Positions 7,937 through 17,600 of a stretch of DNA of 35,811 bases are shown here, piece by piece (the first letter of the stretch is position 1; each line of letters begins with the position of its first letter). The notes beneath the pieces are model-generated. The model saw only the letters and a program-made list of their open reading frames with translations. It did no database searches and was not told the DNA's origin. Position numbers and translations under genes: made by a program. The stretch is from Gammaproteobacteria bacterium (GTDB lineage: Bacteria; Pseudomonadota; Gammaproteobacteria; Acidiferrobacterales; Sulfurifustaceae): NCBI GenBank assembly GCA_016199745.1, contig JACQFZ010000027.1, positions 1 through 35,811 of the forward strand. Direction: 5' to 3'.

Positions 7937-7987
7937 TGCTTATATTTATTACATCGACCATCATCGCCCCAACGGGGCGATTCAACC

Positions 7988-9169
7988 CTATCGATCTTTA
8001 AGCGCCACAATCCGCTGCTCAGCATACCGCGCCAACGGCGCCGTCAACCCACCACTGTCTTTGGCGCGCTGATACGCCTCGGCCGCCGCCTGCCACTGCT
8101 GCGTCCCTTCAAGCGAAATACCGAAGCTCACCCACGAACGCCCATCGCCCGGCCGCTGCGCCAACACGTGCTCAAATGCCTTGAGCGCATCGCCATGGCG
8201 AGCGGCACGCTGATACAGCGTACCGAGAAACGAATAAAAATCGGCATCGTTACCGGCAGCAGACACCGCACTCTCCATTACCGTCAACGCCTTAGCATCG
8301 GCACCGCGCTCGACATAGACCCGCGCCAGCAGCCGCGCAAAGAGCGGATGCTTCGGCACCTGCTCCAACCCCTGCTCCAGCAACCGCTGCGCGTCCTGCC
8401 AGTGACCCGTTTGCAACGCCACACCGGCGGCAAGCTCGCGCGCTTTAATATGAGTCGGCTGCGCCGCTAACGCGTCGCGCAAATAACGCGTCGCCTCGTC
8501 GCCGCGACCTTGATCGAGCAATCGCACGGCCTGCCGATAGCCGGCTTCGGCCCGCTCCTCAGCCGTCAGCGGCCGAACTTTCTTATCGACGACGCCAATT
8601 TCTTCCGCGTCCGGTTCAGCGGCGGCAACGCGCGGCGTTGCCACTCGTTTCTCTTTGCGTGCGGCGGGCACAACCGCGGGTTCGGCAGGCGCGGCCGTCA
8701 TCGACTCAACCGCTATCGGCACTTCAACCGGCGCTGCCGCTTCGACGGCTGACGTTTCCACCACCGCTGCTACAACTTCCGGTGTCGGTTCCGGCGCGGC
8801 CACCGCTACCGTCACGAGCACGGGCGGCGGCTCGGCAACAGCTGGAGCTACCGGCACCGGCATTGCCTGAACTGTCGGCGCTGGTGCCGCGCTGGCGGCA
8901 ACTTTCGCTATCGGCGCAACCGGCGGCGACATTGGCACAGCGGCTGTCATCGGCGGTGCGGTAATACCGATACCGAAATACCCAGCTCCGAAATACAACG
9001 CCACTGCCACCGCCGCCACCGCACCAAGCACCGTCAATAAACGGCGCGCACTTTGGCGCTGCGCGGATCGAACCGGGCGCAAATCCTGATAAACCCCTTT
9101 GGCATGGGTCGGCGCGGCATCCTGCTGCCGCGTCTCCAGATCCTGCAACATCTTATTGATAACGCTCAT
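7988..9169 (-). CDS. mshN: MSHA biogenesis protein MshN (TPR protein)
   Basis: MshN is an inner-membrane TPR protein of the MSHA pilus machine. The chosen ATG gives 393 residues beginning MSVINKMLQDLETRQ, the family's signature opening. It overlaps the mshM stop in ATGA, whereas the slightly longer frame does not start with this motif. One membrane helix lies at about residues 44-65, followed by a long Ala/Pro/Val-rich periplasmic linker (about 70-170). C-terminal TPR-like repeats follow from about 210, with ARELAAGVALQTGHWQDAQRLLEQGL and later units. It is the last gene of the mshI-to-mshN operon. Confidence 0.9.
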   Translation of the reverse strand: MSVINKMLQDLETRQQDAAPTHAKGVYQDLRPVRSAQRQSARRLLTVLGAVAAVAVALYFGAGYFGIGITAPPMTAAVPMSPPVAPIAKVAASAAPAPTVQAMPVPVAPAVAEPPPVLVTVAVAAPEPTPEVVAAVVETSAVEAAAPVEVPIAVESMTAAPAEPAVVPAARKEKRVATPRVAAAEPDAEEIGVVDKKVRPLTAEERAEAGYRQAVRLLDQGRGDEATRYLRDALAAQPTHIKARELAAGVALQTGHWQDAQRLLEQGLEQVPKHPLFARLLARVYVERGADAKALTVMESAVSAAGNDADFYSFLGTLYQRAARHGDALKAFEHVLAQRPGDGRSWVSFGISLEGTQQWQAAAEAYQRAKDSGGLTAPLARYAEQRIVALKDR

Positions 9170-10080
9170 AGCCAACTGCTCCACACCAGCACGGCAACAC
9201 CCAGTAGCGCCACCGGCGTCAATCCTAGAATGTAACGCAGCAAGCGCGACCGCAGCCGCTTACGAAAACCGATCGATTCGGTGTCAGCGATCGCGAGCCG
9301 TACGTGCGCATCGCCGATCTCGCGCACGCCCTCCCCGAACGCCGCCATCAGCGCCTTGTGCGCCAAAATATTGATCAACCGCGGTACGCCGTCGCTGGCA
9401 CGATGTAATCGCTTGACCGCCGCCTTGGCAAACACGCGCGGCCCGCGGTAACCGGCGATCGTCAATCGATGCGCTAAATAAAATTCGACATCGCTCAAGT
9501 CGAGCGGTCGCAGTCGGCAGGAAAACGTGACGCGCTGCTTCAATTGCCGGATCGCCGGATTGTCGAGTTTGACGTCGAGCTCTGGCTGGCCGAACAACAC
9601 CACCTGCAGCAACTTGCGGCGTTCGGTTTCGAGGTTGGTCAACAAGCGAATCGCTTCGAGCGTCTCGACCGGCATCGCTTGCGCTTCGTCGAGACAAAGC
9701 ACGACGCGCCGATGCTCGGCATAACTGTCGATCAGGAATTTCGTCAACAACTTGAGCAACTGATGCTGATTGATCTGCGACGAGTAAGAAATACCGAGCT
9801 CGTCGGCGACCGCCAGCAACAGCGTGTTCGGCCCCAGGTATGGATTCGGGATATAAGCGGTGATGTAGCTTTCGCGATCGAGCGCGTCGAGGAACTTGCG
9901 GCACAAAATCGTCTTGCCGGTACCGACCTCGCCGACGACTTTGATGAAACCTTCGCCGCTGCGCACGGCGACCAGCAACGTATTCAACGCCTCCTGGTGC
10001 GAAGAGTGAGCGAAATAAAAACTGGTGTCGGGCGTGATCGTAAAAGGAGACTCACGTAACCCGAAATGTTCTTGGTACAT
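9166..10080 (-). CDS. mshM: MSHA biogenesis ATPase MshM (ExeA-like AAA)
   Basis: MshM is an ExeA/GspA-like AAA ATPase thought to help insert or assemble the secretin MshL through the peptidoglycan. The 304-residue protein opens with MYQEHFGLRESPFTITPDTSF, typical of the ExeA family. Walker A is GEVGTGKT at 50-57 and Walker B is VVLCLDEAQ with D131 and E132. A single C-terminal membrane helix covers about residues 282-304; no periplasmic domain follows it, unlike longer ExeA proteins. It lies 15 bases after mshL and overlaps mshN by 4 bases. Confidence 0.93.
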   Translation of the reverse strand: MYQEHFGLRESPFTITPDTSFYFAHSSHQEALNTLLVAVRSGEGFIKVVGEVGTGKTILCRKFLDALDRESYITAYIPNPYLGPNTLLLAVADELGISYSSQINQHQLLKLLTKFLIDSYAEHRRVVLCLDEAQAMPVETLEAIRLLTNLETERRKLLQVVLFGQPELDVKLDNPAIRQLKQRVTFSCRLRPLDLSDVEFYLAHRLTIAGYRGPRVFAKAAVKRLHRASDGVPRLINILAHKALMAAFGEGVREIGDAHVRLAIADTESIGFRKRLRSRLLRYILGLTPVALLGVAVLVWSSWL

Positions 10081-10095
10081 TCGTCTCCGCCCTGA

Positions 10096-11757
10096 TCAGC
10101 TTCCTAGCTTGATCTTCTTGATGCGCTCTTGCGCATCCTTGACCTCGTTGCCCCACTGGTCGGGAGTGTTGATGATCGTCGGCTTCAACAGGATCACCAG
10201 TTCGCGCTTCACGCGCGTGATCTTCTTGTGCTTGAACAGATTGCCGAGCACCGGAATGTCGCCGAGCAACGGCACCGAGGCGTTGTCTTCGGTGCTCGCT
10301 TCCTTCATCAGGCCACCGATGACGATGATCTGCGAGCTCTGCGCGCGAACGATATTGTCGGATTCTTGAATTGCGCTGGAGGCGAGCGGCAGGACGAAGC
10401 CCTCGCCGCTGATGGTGACGGTCTTGTTCTTTTCAGTCACCGTGCTTACCGACGGATGGATATGCAGCACGATATTGTTGTTCTCGTCGATCTGCGGCGT
10501 CACGTCGAGTGCAATACCGGAGAAGAACGATGTCAGCTCGATCGATGGGCCCGAGGAGCTGGTCGAGCTCGAGCTGGCGCTGGTGACACTGGTGACGAAA
10601 AAGTCGTCGCCGCCGACTTTAATGACCGCCTTCTGGTTGTTGACGGTCGACACACGCGGGCTCGACAACACTTGCACCTGGCCCTGGGTTTTTAGCAGCT
10701 CGACGAAAGCGGCGAAGTTACCCGACTTCACCGCCAGACTGAAGATACCGCCGAACGCCGAGGCGTCGGTGTTACTGAACAGACTGGAAGGATCGAGATT
10801 GCCAGAATTACCGGCGATGTCGCCAAGCCAGCCGCTCGCACTGGTGGCGGTACCGCCGCCGGTCTGGCTGAACGAAGAGTTGGTACCGATTCGGGCCCAG
10901 TTGATACCGGTTTGAAACCGATCGTTAAGCTCGACTTCGATGATCTTCGCTTCCAACACAACCTGACGCTGAATGCTGGCATGGGTCGCGCCCAAATAAT
11001 TCTCGACTAAGCGCAACTCGTCCGGCATCGCCCGCACGACGACGAGACCGGCCTGCGCATTGATGACAACGCGGTGATCGCCACTGCCGCCGACGATGGC
11101 CTTGAGCGTCTCGCCGAGTTCTTTCCAGAAATCGGATTGCGATTGGGTCTCGACCTCGATGTTGGAAGTACCGGTACCGCCGGAACCGCTGCCCGACGAA
11201 CCGCTGGTCATGCCGCTGATATCGCCGCTCTTCACGTGCGTATCGGATTTACCTTTGCGCGTTAGGTTGAGGTAATTGACGGTGAAGATACGCGTCTGCA
11301 ACTCGCGTCCGAGAATGAAGAAGCGATTGCCGTCGCGCCGATACTCGTAGCCATAGGCATCGCGCAACGCGTTCAGCGCCTCGGGTACCGTCACATTCTT
11401 GAGGTTCAACGTTACCGTGCCGCCGACATCCGGCTGCAGCACGATGTCGTACGGTGTGCCTTCGACGATGCCCATGAATACTTGACGTGCCGACGCATTC
11501 GCGACCGACAGATCGAACCGCGGCTCGACCGGCGTCGCCTGACCGCCTTCGACCGTAATCTCGAGCGGCGGCAACAGCTCTTGCGTCACGTCGCTCGGGA
11601 CGCCGGTTTTTGTATCTTTCGGTTGTGCCTGTTGCAGGCTGGTGTCGATTGTGCCCCGCACCTGATCGTTCCACTGCGCTGGGTTGCTCTGGCAACCGGC
11701 CACTAAGGCCGTGGCCAGCAACCAGGCAGACAGCAGATTAGGTCTTGTTGATTTCAT
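10096..11757 (-). CDS. mshL: MSHA secretin MshL
   Basis: MshL forms the outer-membrane ring through which the pilus leaves the cell. The 553-residue protein is a lipoprotein with lipobox LVAGC (C22). An N-terminal STN-like domain is at about 75-150 (ARQVFMGIVEGTPYDIVLQPDVGG). N-domains follow, including RVVINAQAGLVVVRAMPDEL. The C-terminal secretin domain ends in VPLLGDIPVLGNLFKHKK and RELVILLKPTII. A Gly/Ser-rich loop interrupts it around residues 180-200, and a Ser/Thr-rich loop lies near 390-405. The ATG overlaps the mshK stop (ATGA). Confidence 0.95.
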   Translation of the reverse strand: MKSTRPNLLSAWLLATALVAGCQSNPAQWNDQVRGTIDTSLQQAQPKDTKTGVPSDVTQELLPPLEITVEGGQATPVEPRFDLSVANASARQVFMGIVEGTPYDIVLQPDVGGTVTLNLKNVTVPEALNALRDAYGYEYRRDGNRFFILGRELQTRIFTVNYLNLTRKGKSDTHVKSGDISGMTSGSSGSGSGGTGTSNIEVETQSQSDFWKELGETLKAIVGGSGDHRVVINAQAGLVVVRAMPDELRLVENYLGATHASIQRQVVLEAKIIEVELNDRFQTGINWARIGTNSSFSQTGGGTATSASGWLGDIAGNSGNLDPSSLFSNTDASAFGGIFSLAVKSGNFAAFVELLKTQGQVQVLSSPRVSTVNNQKAVIKVGGDDFFVTSVTSASSSSTSSSGPSIELTSFFSGIALDVTPQIDENNNIVLHIHPSVSTVTEKNKTVTISGEGFVLPLASSAIQESDNIVRAQSSQIIVIGGLMKEASTEDNASVPLLGDIPVLGNLFKHKKITRVKRELVILLKPTIINTPDQWGNEVKDAQERIKKIKLGS

Positions 11758-12110
11758 TCGGTCTTACCTTGTTCTTTGGCTAACTTTGGCAGCAACCGCA
11801 ACGATGCCTCCCGCCCGCCACGACGCAACCGCACCTCATATGACTGAATATCGACTACCTTCGCCCCGTCGACGGTGTCGCCAATCTTTACCGTGCGGCC
11901 GCTAATCACCGCCGATCGCCGTAGCGGCGAGATCAACGTCGATTGCAGCACTGGCCCGCTCGGCGCAGCGGCAGCCGTTGTGGCCGAGGAGCCGACTGCC
12001 GGCGCGCTGTCCAATGGTCGCGTCGGATCGGATAACGTTTCTGCCAACAGCGGAACGGCAAACAGCGCCGCACTGACCGTCACCACGAATTTCGCCAGAC
12101 GCCGCATCAC
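11754..12110 (-). CDS. mshK: MSHA biogenesis protein MshK
   Basis: MshK is a small periplasmic protein of the MSHA machine, comparable to PilP/GspC-type linkers between the inner-membrane platform and the secretin. The 118-residue product has a signal peptide ending VPLLA, then the SDPTRPLD motif common to such linkers. The C-terminal part (VISGRTVKIGDTVDGAKVVDIQSYEVRLRRGG) resembles the HR/PilP beta domain. It overlaps mshJ and mshL by 4 bases on each side. Confidence 0.85.
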   Translation of the reverse strand: MMRRLAKFVVTVSAALFAVPLLAETLSDPTRPLDSAPAVGSSATTAAAAPSGPVLQSTLISPLRRSAVISGRTVKIGDTVDGAKVVDIQSYEVRLRRGGREASLRLLPKLAKEQGKTE

Positions 12111-12790
12111 AGACCGATCCAGCCGGGGTGCCGGCTCAAGGTATAGATCACCAGGCTCACTTTCGATACCGGGTGTTTATCCGGTTCGAGCTTTACCTCG
12201 CCCCAGAAAACTTTCCACGGCAATCCTTCAAGCGTTTTCAAGTATTCGACGATGTCGAAATAGCCGCCTTTGAATTCGACCCGCATGCCATGGCGATACA
12301 CCGTCACGTCGGTCGCCGGTAATGCGTTGTTGCCGGCGGTCGCCGGCGCCGCACCATCGTCCACCGGCGTCGCCGGTAGCGCTTCGAGCTTTACCAGCTC
12401 GAGGTGCTTATTGCGCGTCAGCATTTGCTCGATAAGCTTGGCCATTTCTTTCGGCGATACGACGCCCGCCGTCATCTGGTCCATCTGCGAATCGAGCTCT
12501 TGCAGTTGCTGCGTCAGTGCCGTGATCTTCGTGCGGTTCTGCGAGTTCACATCTTTACCGTCACCGAACATCGTCGCCACTTGCTGATCGGTCGAATGGA
12601 TTTCCGCTTGCTTAGCCTTGATGTCGCGTTCCAGCTTGCGTTGTTCCAAGCGCAAGGGTCCGAATACGACGTTGTAAGCGATCAGTGCCAAAACGACGAC
12701 CACCGCGAAGAAAATCATGCCGCGCTCACGTACCGACATCGCATCGATGCGGTCTGCCGTCTCCTTGAAGCGAGCCTTAAGCGCATTCAT
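12107..12790 (-). CDS. mshJ: MSHA biogenesis protein MshJ (PilO/GspM-like)
   Basis: MshJ is a bitopic inner-membrane protein of the assembly platform, playing the PilO or GspM role. The 227-residue product has a short basic cytosolic lead, one membrane helix at about 26-43 (GMIFFAVVVVLALIAYNVVFG), and a coiled-coil stretch (LEQRKLERDIKAKQAEI onward). A ferredoxin-like periplasmic domain ends with the phrase LEGLPWKVFWGEVKLEPDKHPVSKVSL, cut here only by description. It touches the upstream PilN-like gene by one base (TAATG) and overlaps mshK by four. Confidence 0.88.
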   Translation of the reverse strand: MNALKARFKETADRIDAMSVRERGMIFFAVVVVLALIAYNVVFGPLRLEQRKLERDIKAKQAEIHSTDQQVATMFGDGKDVNSQNRTKITALTQQLQELDSQMDQMTAGVVSPKEMAKLIEQMLTRNKHLELVKLEALPATPVDDGAAPATAGNNALPATDVTVYRHGMRVEFKGGYFDIVEYLKTLEGLPWKVFWGEVKLEPDKHPVSKVSLVIYTLSRHPGWIGL

Positions 12791-13419
12791 TAAGATTTAC
12801 CTTGATCTTTTGCCGCGCCCGTACGGAACAGAAAATCGACATAGGCACGCTCGTTCGTGGTGTCGTCCTTCTTCGGTCGCGACATCACGAATACCTGAAA
12901 TTCGTGGCCGGCCATCACCGACTCCGTCGACAGCCGTTGCAAATAGCGCGGCACCTGCGCCGGATCGGCCGTGCGCCCCTGCAACTGCATGTCCTCGCCA
13001 GCGCCGACGATGGCGAACTCAGTGAGTGAAATGCCCGACACATGCTGACGGGCGAAGGCCAGGAAGTACGACGAGTAGCCGGTGGTGTTGCTGAACATGC
13101 CGTGCGTGAGCAGCTCGCGAATACGCAAGCGTGCGGTCAACTGCCGCTCCAGCTTCGTCACTTCGTCTTCGAGCACCTGGCTCTTGGCACCCGGACCGAA
13201 TTGCTTCACAGCGTCGTCGAGCCGCTTGGTCGACGCCAACCACTGTTTCTCAGTCTGCTGCATATCGTCCCGCAGACCGCTTACCTGCCAGTGCATCAAT
13301 CCATAAATAACGGCCACGCCGGCGAGAATCGCACCGCCCGCCTGCAGCATTGCCTGTGCGGAAAATTTCTTTTCCTGCTTGCGGAATATCGGGCGGTAGA
13401 GGTTAATTTGCTGTTTCAC
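12790..13419 (-). CDS. PilN-like MSHA platform protein
   Basis: The 209-residue product begins MKQQINLYRPIFRKQEKKFS, the N-terminal INLY motif by which PilN docks on PilM. One membrane helix lies at about 28-44, followed by a coiled coil (DDMQQTEKQWLASTKRLDDAV) and a small periplasmic domain. With the next gene upstream it forms a PilM/PilN pair. In MSHA loci the role is labelled MshI or MshI2 depending on the genome, so I give no symbol. It overlaps mshI by 4 bases and mshJ by 1. Confidence 0.85.
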   Translation of the reverse strand: MKQQINLYRPIFRKQEKKFSAQAMLQAGGAILAGVAVIYGLMHWQVSGLRDDMQQTEKQWLASTKRLDDAVKQFGPGAKSQVLEDEVTKLERQLTARLRIRELLTHGMFSNTTGYSSYFLAFARQHVSGISLTEFAIVGAGEDMQLQGRTADPAQVPRYLQRLSTESVMAGHEFQVFVMSRPKKDDTTNERAYVDFLFRTGAAKDQGKS

Positions 13420-14354
13420 AGCGCCTTCTCCTCCTGCCGCAGCGCTGCACCAAGCGCCAGCAGCGCCCGGTCGCCCAATTGTTCCGTGTACGCCGGGTCG
13501 TACTGGACGACATCGGCGAGATTCATGACGTTCGCCTTGATGCTTAGGTTCTGATTCAAATGTGCCACTAGCGCCGGCAAGTCGCTCGCCGACGGCGACA
13601 ACACCACCTGATCGACATGTGCTTGGCGGAAGTGACTATCGAAGTAATCGAGCGAGCGTTGGATTTCGAGCGCGATCTGGTCGAAGTACGGTGCCGGATC
13701 GTCGGCCACACGCAACGCCTCAACGCCGAGCTCCAAGCGCCGGCTCAAAAAGATTTCACCCTGACGGGTGATCGTGATCAAACCACTACGCGCCGTCAGC
13801 ACCAACAGCACCACACCGCGCACGTCTTCCGGCAAGATTGAGGCGAGGTTGCGTTGCGCGAGTTCGGGAATATCGATGACGTCGAGGCCGATACCGGCGT
13901 TGTCGCACAAATTGACACGACTCTGGATAGCGGCGTTGCGCGCCGCGACGACGTACATCGGCCGAGTCTTGCTCGGAGAATTCGGCGTGGTGACGTCGAA
14001 TACGTCGATGGTGGCGTCATCCACATGAAAATCGATCAGATCTTTGACGCGCCAACGCAACGCGTGACGTAACTCATCGGGCGGCACATCCGGGGCCTCG
14101 GTCAGCAATAAGGTGTATTCGGCGGGATCGAGCACGGTGGTACAACGGGCATGCTTCAAACCATGATCGGCGGCGATACGCGCCAGCACTTTCTCTTTCT
14201 CGTTGGCATCGCCCCATTCGCGAAACTCACAAGCGGTTACCTGCGGTATACGACCGGCGTCGCGCACCACGTGCACGACACTCACGCCGTCATCACGTAG
14301 CTCGATACCCGCGAGCCCGTGCGTCGTCCGCTTATTTTTCAAGAAAGAAAACAT
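13416..14354 (-). CDS. mshI: MSHA biogenesis protein MshI (PilM-like)
   Basis: MshI is the cytoplasmic actin-fold PilM-like protein that links the assembly ATPase to the membrane platform. The 312-residue product starts MFSFLKNKRTTHGLAGIELRDDGVSVV, the first actin-type strand pair. Later RPMYVVAARNAAIQSRVNLCDNAG and LEIQRSLDYFDSHF are typical of MshI/PilM. It is the first gene of the leftward mshI-PilN-J-K-L-M-N operon, all overlapping or within 15 bases. The 257-base leader upstream holds a good sigma-54-like element (14580-14595) but no clear sigma-70 promoter. Confidence 0.9.
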   Translation of the reverse strand: MFSFLKNKRTTHGLAGIELRDDGVSVVHVVRDAGRIPQVTACEFREWGDANEKEKVLARIAADHGLKHARCTTVLDPAEYTLLLTEAPDVPPDELRHALRWRVKDLIDFHVDDATIDVFDVTTPNSPSKTRPMYVVAARNAAIQSRVNLCDNAGIGLDVIDIPELAQRNLASILPEDVRGVVLLVLTARSGLITITRQGEIFLSRRLELGVEALRVADDPAPYFDQIALEIQRSLDYFDSHFRQAHVDQVVLSPSASDLPALVAHLNQNLSIKANVMNLADVVQYDPAYTEQLGDRALLALGAALRQEEKAL

Positions 14355-14469
14355 TCGTTTGTTGCTCCGTGGAAACAGCGGCGGGAACCTTACGTAAATA
14401 ACTAATTTCGCTGTGTTTCCCTATAAAAAACCGGCTTTTTCAAGCGTAGCATAAGAATTACTAAGTAAA

Positions 14470-14611
14470 GGTCTGACGCGGATGGATTTGCTGCACGGGC
14501 GGGTTTACGGCAATCGGCCTAACACATTCACCCACAAGGCATAAAAAATCCCACGTCTACCGGCCTACCACCGCTCTATTGCAAGTCCCGTGCCGGAACC
14601 GAACAACGGCT
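14470..14611. repeat. R1, first copy of the post-mshQ repeat
   Basis: This stretch, between the mshQ-A stop and mshI, recurs with roughly 85-90 percent identity by eye at 24066-24208, downstream of mshQ-B. The centre (14509-14568) is almost unchanged, differing by a few substitutions and one extra A. Similarity begins abruptly at GGTCTGACG and then continues into the mshQ C-terminal codons. It marks the left end of a tandem duplication. The strand reading leftward contains a sigma-54-like promoter. Confidence 0.85.
14580..14595 (-). promoter_or_regulatory. Sigma-54-type (-24/-12) promoter element for the mshI operon
   Basis: Read leftward the bases are CGGCACGGGACTTGCA. Against the RpoN consensus TGGCACG-N4-TTGCW only the first T is changed, and spacing of GG and GC is correct. 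Transcription would begin near 14570, leaving an untranslated leader of about 215 bases before mshI. The corresponding place in the second repeat copy (24175-24190) has changes at two conserved positions, as expected if that copy no longer drives a platform operon. No upstream activator site was identified. Confidence 0.45.
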
Positions 14612-17600
14612 TCAGTACCGTTCGCGGCGATAAATCTGCCGCCGGCTGCCTTTGAAGAGGCCGAAGGTGGCGCGGCCGGACGGGCTGTTGTCATACACGC
14701 CGTCGCCGTCCCAGTCATATAGCAGCCAGGCGTCGGCGACGGCGGATATATCGACGCTGCCGTCGTTACCGAAACCCGGCGCTTGGAGGAACAGATTGAA
14801 GGCGCCGTCGACCGCCGGCTCGAGGAACTGCCGGCTGACCGGCGCCGCCGCGGCGCAACCGACGCCGCTGAGGCCCGGGCTACCGCTGTCCTGGACGCAG
14901 GTTTCTACCGGCAAGGCATTGAGATTGCCTTGATAGTTCGACAGCGACAGCGTCAACGCCGTGCAATCGTCGTCGGTGTTGACCACGAACTCGTCGGTAC
15001 CGCTAAGGTAGTACTGCACGCGCATCGGCACACTAAGATCGACCAACTCCGAGCCGAACGCGTTCGCAATCACGAGACGGCCGAAGCGCAGATCGGTCGT
15101 ACCCGCCTGCAAGTGATCGTTGGTACCGTCGACCGGAGTCCAATCGCGATTGAGCGTTGCCGTCGACAACCGCACACCGTCGCTGTCCAGCGGCGCGATG
15201 CCGATCTGCGCGCCACTGTAGGCGCCGTCGAGCTGGTTATCGTTACGGCGGGCGACGGTGACATCGAGCTGCAGCAGATTGGTGCGACCGGCGTTGGCGC
15301 CGGTCTGCCATGCATTCGTACCGGAAACGCTGACGGTAAGGCGCGAACTGCTGTCGGGCTGCGTGTTCAATGCCGCCGTGTCGGTCAACGCGCCGTAAAC
15401 CGTGGCGTCGGCCACCGTAAGCTTGGCAAAATTATTCGCCGCAGTTCCGCTGAATAAATTGTTCTGGGTCCTGATATCGGCGGAATTTTGCGCCTCGAGT
15501 TGGAACGTCAGCCGCAATGCCTCGCCAAGATAGGTGAACGGCGACGGCGTGGTACAACTCAATGCGCCGCGATTGGTCAGTACCGGCGCGCTGACGACCT
15601 CGTAGTGATCTGGCCGGAAGCGACCGATGTTCGGGCTCGTGCCCGCCGGCACTGTCAGCCCGAAGTAGCCGGCCACCGTCGGCGTCGCGGTAAAACTAAA
15701 TACACCGACCTCGGACACCGTTTGGCTGATGGTATGCACACCGTTGTCCGCGGCAACGAAATCGAACGACGACGTACCGATCGATCCAGTCTGGCCGCCA
15801 CTCGGCGCGACCAACGTATGTGTCAGCGGAATACCGGCCATTTGAAAATTTGGCGTCGCCGGATTGTCCGACAGATCGGTGTCGCCATCCGCGGTCCAGC
15901 ACGCCGCCTTCACCGTGTGGTTGAACGCCGTGCCGGCGGTGCCGAACACCGGGCACGTGGCATCGCCGGCGACACACGACGACGCGGCATAGACCGCGAG
16001 CCCGACCGGGCTCGCCACGAACTGATCGTTGCCCAACAACACCAAACCCGCGTCGCTGCCGGCGCCGTCGTGACGTGCGCTTAATTGCATCTGCCCGGCG
16101 TCGGGATAGTTCACGGTGAAGGTCGCCTGGGCGCTGGCATCGAAGGTGAGCGCGATCGCGGTGCCCGGACTGGACGTGCCGATTGCGGTGCCGTTGACGC
16201 TCACCGCTTGCGTGCCGGTGATGGGACTGCTGTACGTCGACCAAAAGCCGACCGACTTGCTACCGCTGAACGCCGGCGCACAAGTCTCGCCGCTGTCGGT
16301 CGTCTTGACGGCGGTGATGGTGACGTCGGCCGAGGTCTTACAGGCGGTGAGATTCGGCACGTCGAAAATAAAACCGGAGTCGACGAAGGTCATGCTGCAG
16401 GTTTCGCTGGCACCGATGAAGCAGCGCGAGCCACCAGTCGGGACCGGCGAGGTACTGCCGGCGCTTAGCGTTACCGTGCCGGTCGTGGTTTGGCGCAGCT
16501 GCGCAGTGGTGCTGCCGGTGAAGGTGATGGTATCGCCGCCGACCCAGCCGGTCGGATCCAAGGTAGTCGTGACGCTGTTCGGGAACAGCGACGAGCAAAT
16601 GCTGTCGGCACACGCCTGCACCGTGACCTGTTCCGGCGCGCATGTCAGCCCTTCGCCGTCGTGAGTAATGCGGATGTGATCGAAGCAGTTGCGCGATAGT
16701 TGCCGAATCAGATTGATGTGCTCTCTGGTGTAAGCGGTGCGATAGACGCGTACTTCATCGATGTTGCCGGCAAAGCCGAAGGAATTCGTATTCTCCAACG
16801 TGGCGATATTGGTCTCACCGCCAATCGATGGCGGCGTCGTATCGGTGCCGAAGGAGGTTGCGGTGAAGCTACCCGAGATCGACGTGAACAACGTGCCGCC
16901 GGTAGTGTAGACATACATCGATACCCGGCTGGTGTTAGGCGACGCCTTGAGGTCGATGGACGCGGCAACGAAGTACCAGGTGTTGTTGACCAGGGGACTT
17001 CCGGCCGGCGTGTCCAATGTGAGCACGGTGGCCTGACGGTAGAAAAACCGCAGCATGCCGCTGCCACCATCGCCCAGACTAAATCCCCAGTTGCCGTTCA
17101 CCCCGCCTTCGTCGTCGATCACGATGCGTTGACCGGTCTGAGTGACATCGGTGGAACGAATCCAGGCGGTGATAGTGTAGCCACCGACGGCGGCGTTGAG
17201 ATTGGGATAGCTGCTCGACAACGCGACGTAGTCTTTGTTAGTGCGATTGAAAACGCCGTAGCGGCACGTGCCCGTGGTCGGCGGCGACACGCTCGCTGTT
17301 GTCGGCTTGGTGGCGGCGAGACCCGACCCTGTGCCGGAAAAACCGCCACTGCCGTTATCCGCCGCTTCGTTCGCGGTACCGTTCCACGCCGTTTCGTCCA
17401 TGCGCCATTCGCTGTACGGCGACGTCGACGGCAGCGCGACGTTGCCGATGGCGAACACATCGCTGGTGATGCTGGCGATGCCGGTGGCGATCGCGGTTGT
17501 GGCCGTCGGTGTGCCGCTGATAGCCGGGTAATTCCAGACACCGCTCGACTTCTGCGCGATCACGAAACTCGCTGGCGTTGCACCACCGTCGACGTCGCCG

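Larger units (their letters stand above)
7379..7987. other. Repeat-rich gap between convergent comF and mshN
   Basis: No gene is supported in these 609 bases. The stretch holds three kinds of inverted-repeat material: the 11-bp stem at 7457-7481, the G/C-tract repeat around 7586-7611 and the GGA-loop hairpins from 7706. It also has CCAAAAG (7770-7776) facing CTTTTGG (7820-7826). Short open frames on both strands here are made of repeat sequence and show no protein family. Confidence 0.7.

Noticed and set aside
7762-8025. Short open frames on both strands across the GGA-hairpin region
   Set aside because: They consist of palindromic repeat sequence with no start signals or family similarity, so treated as non-coding.
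7796-8470. Rightward open frame of 224 codons running into mshN
   Set aside because: It overlaps the TPR part of mshN antisense and begins in repeat DNA; the product is arginine-rich and unlike any family I know.
14400-14460. TTGAAA and TATAGG on the minus strand as a sigma-70 promoter for mshI
   Set aside because: The spacer is about 12 bases, far too short for sigma-70.
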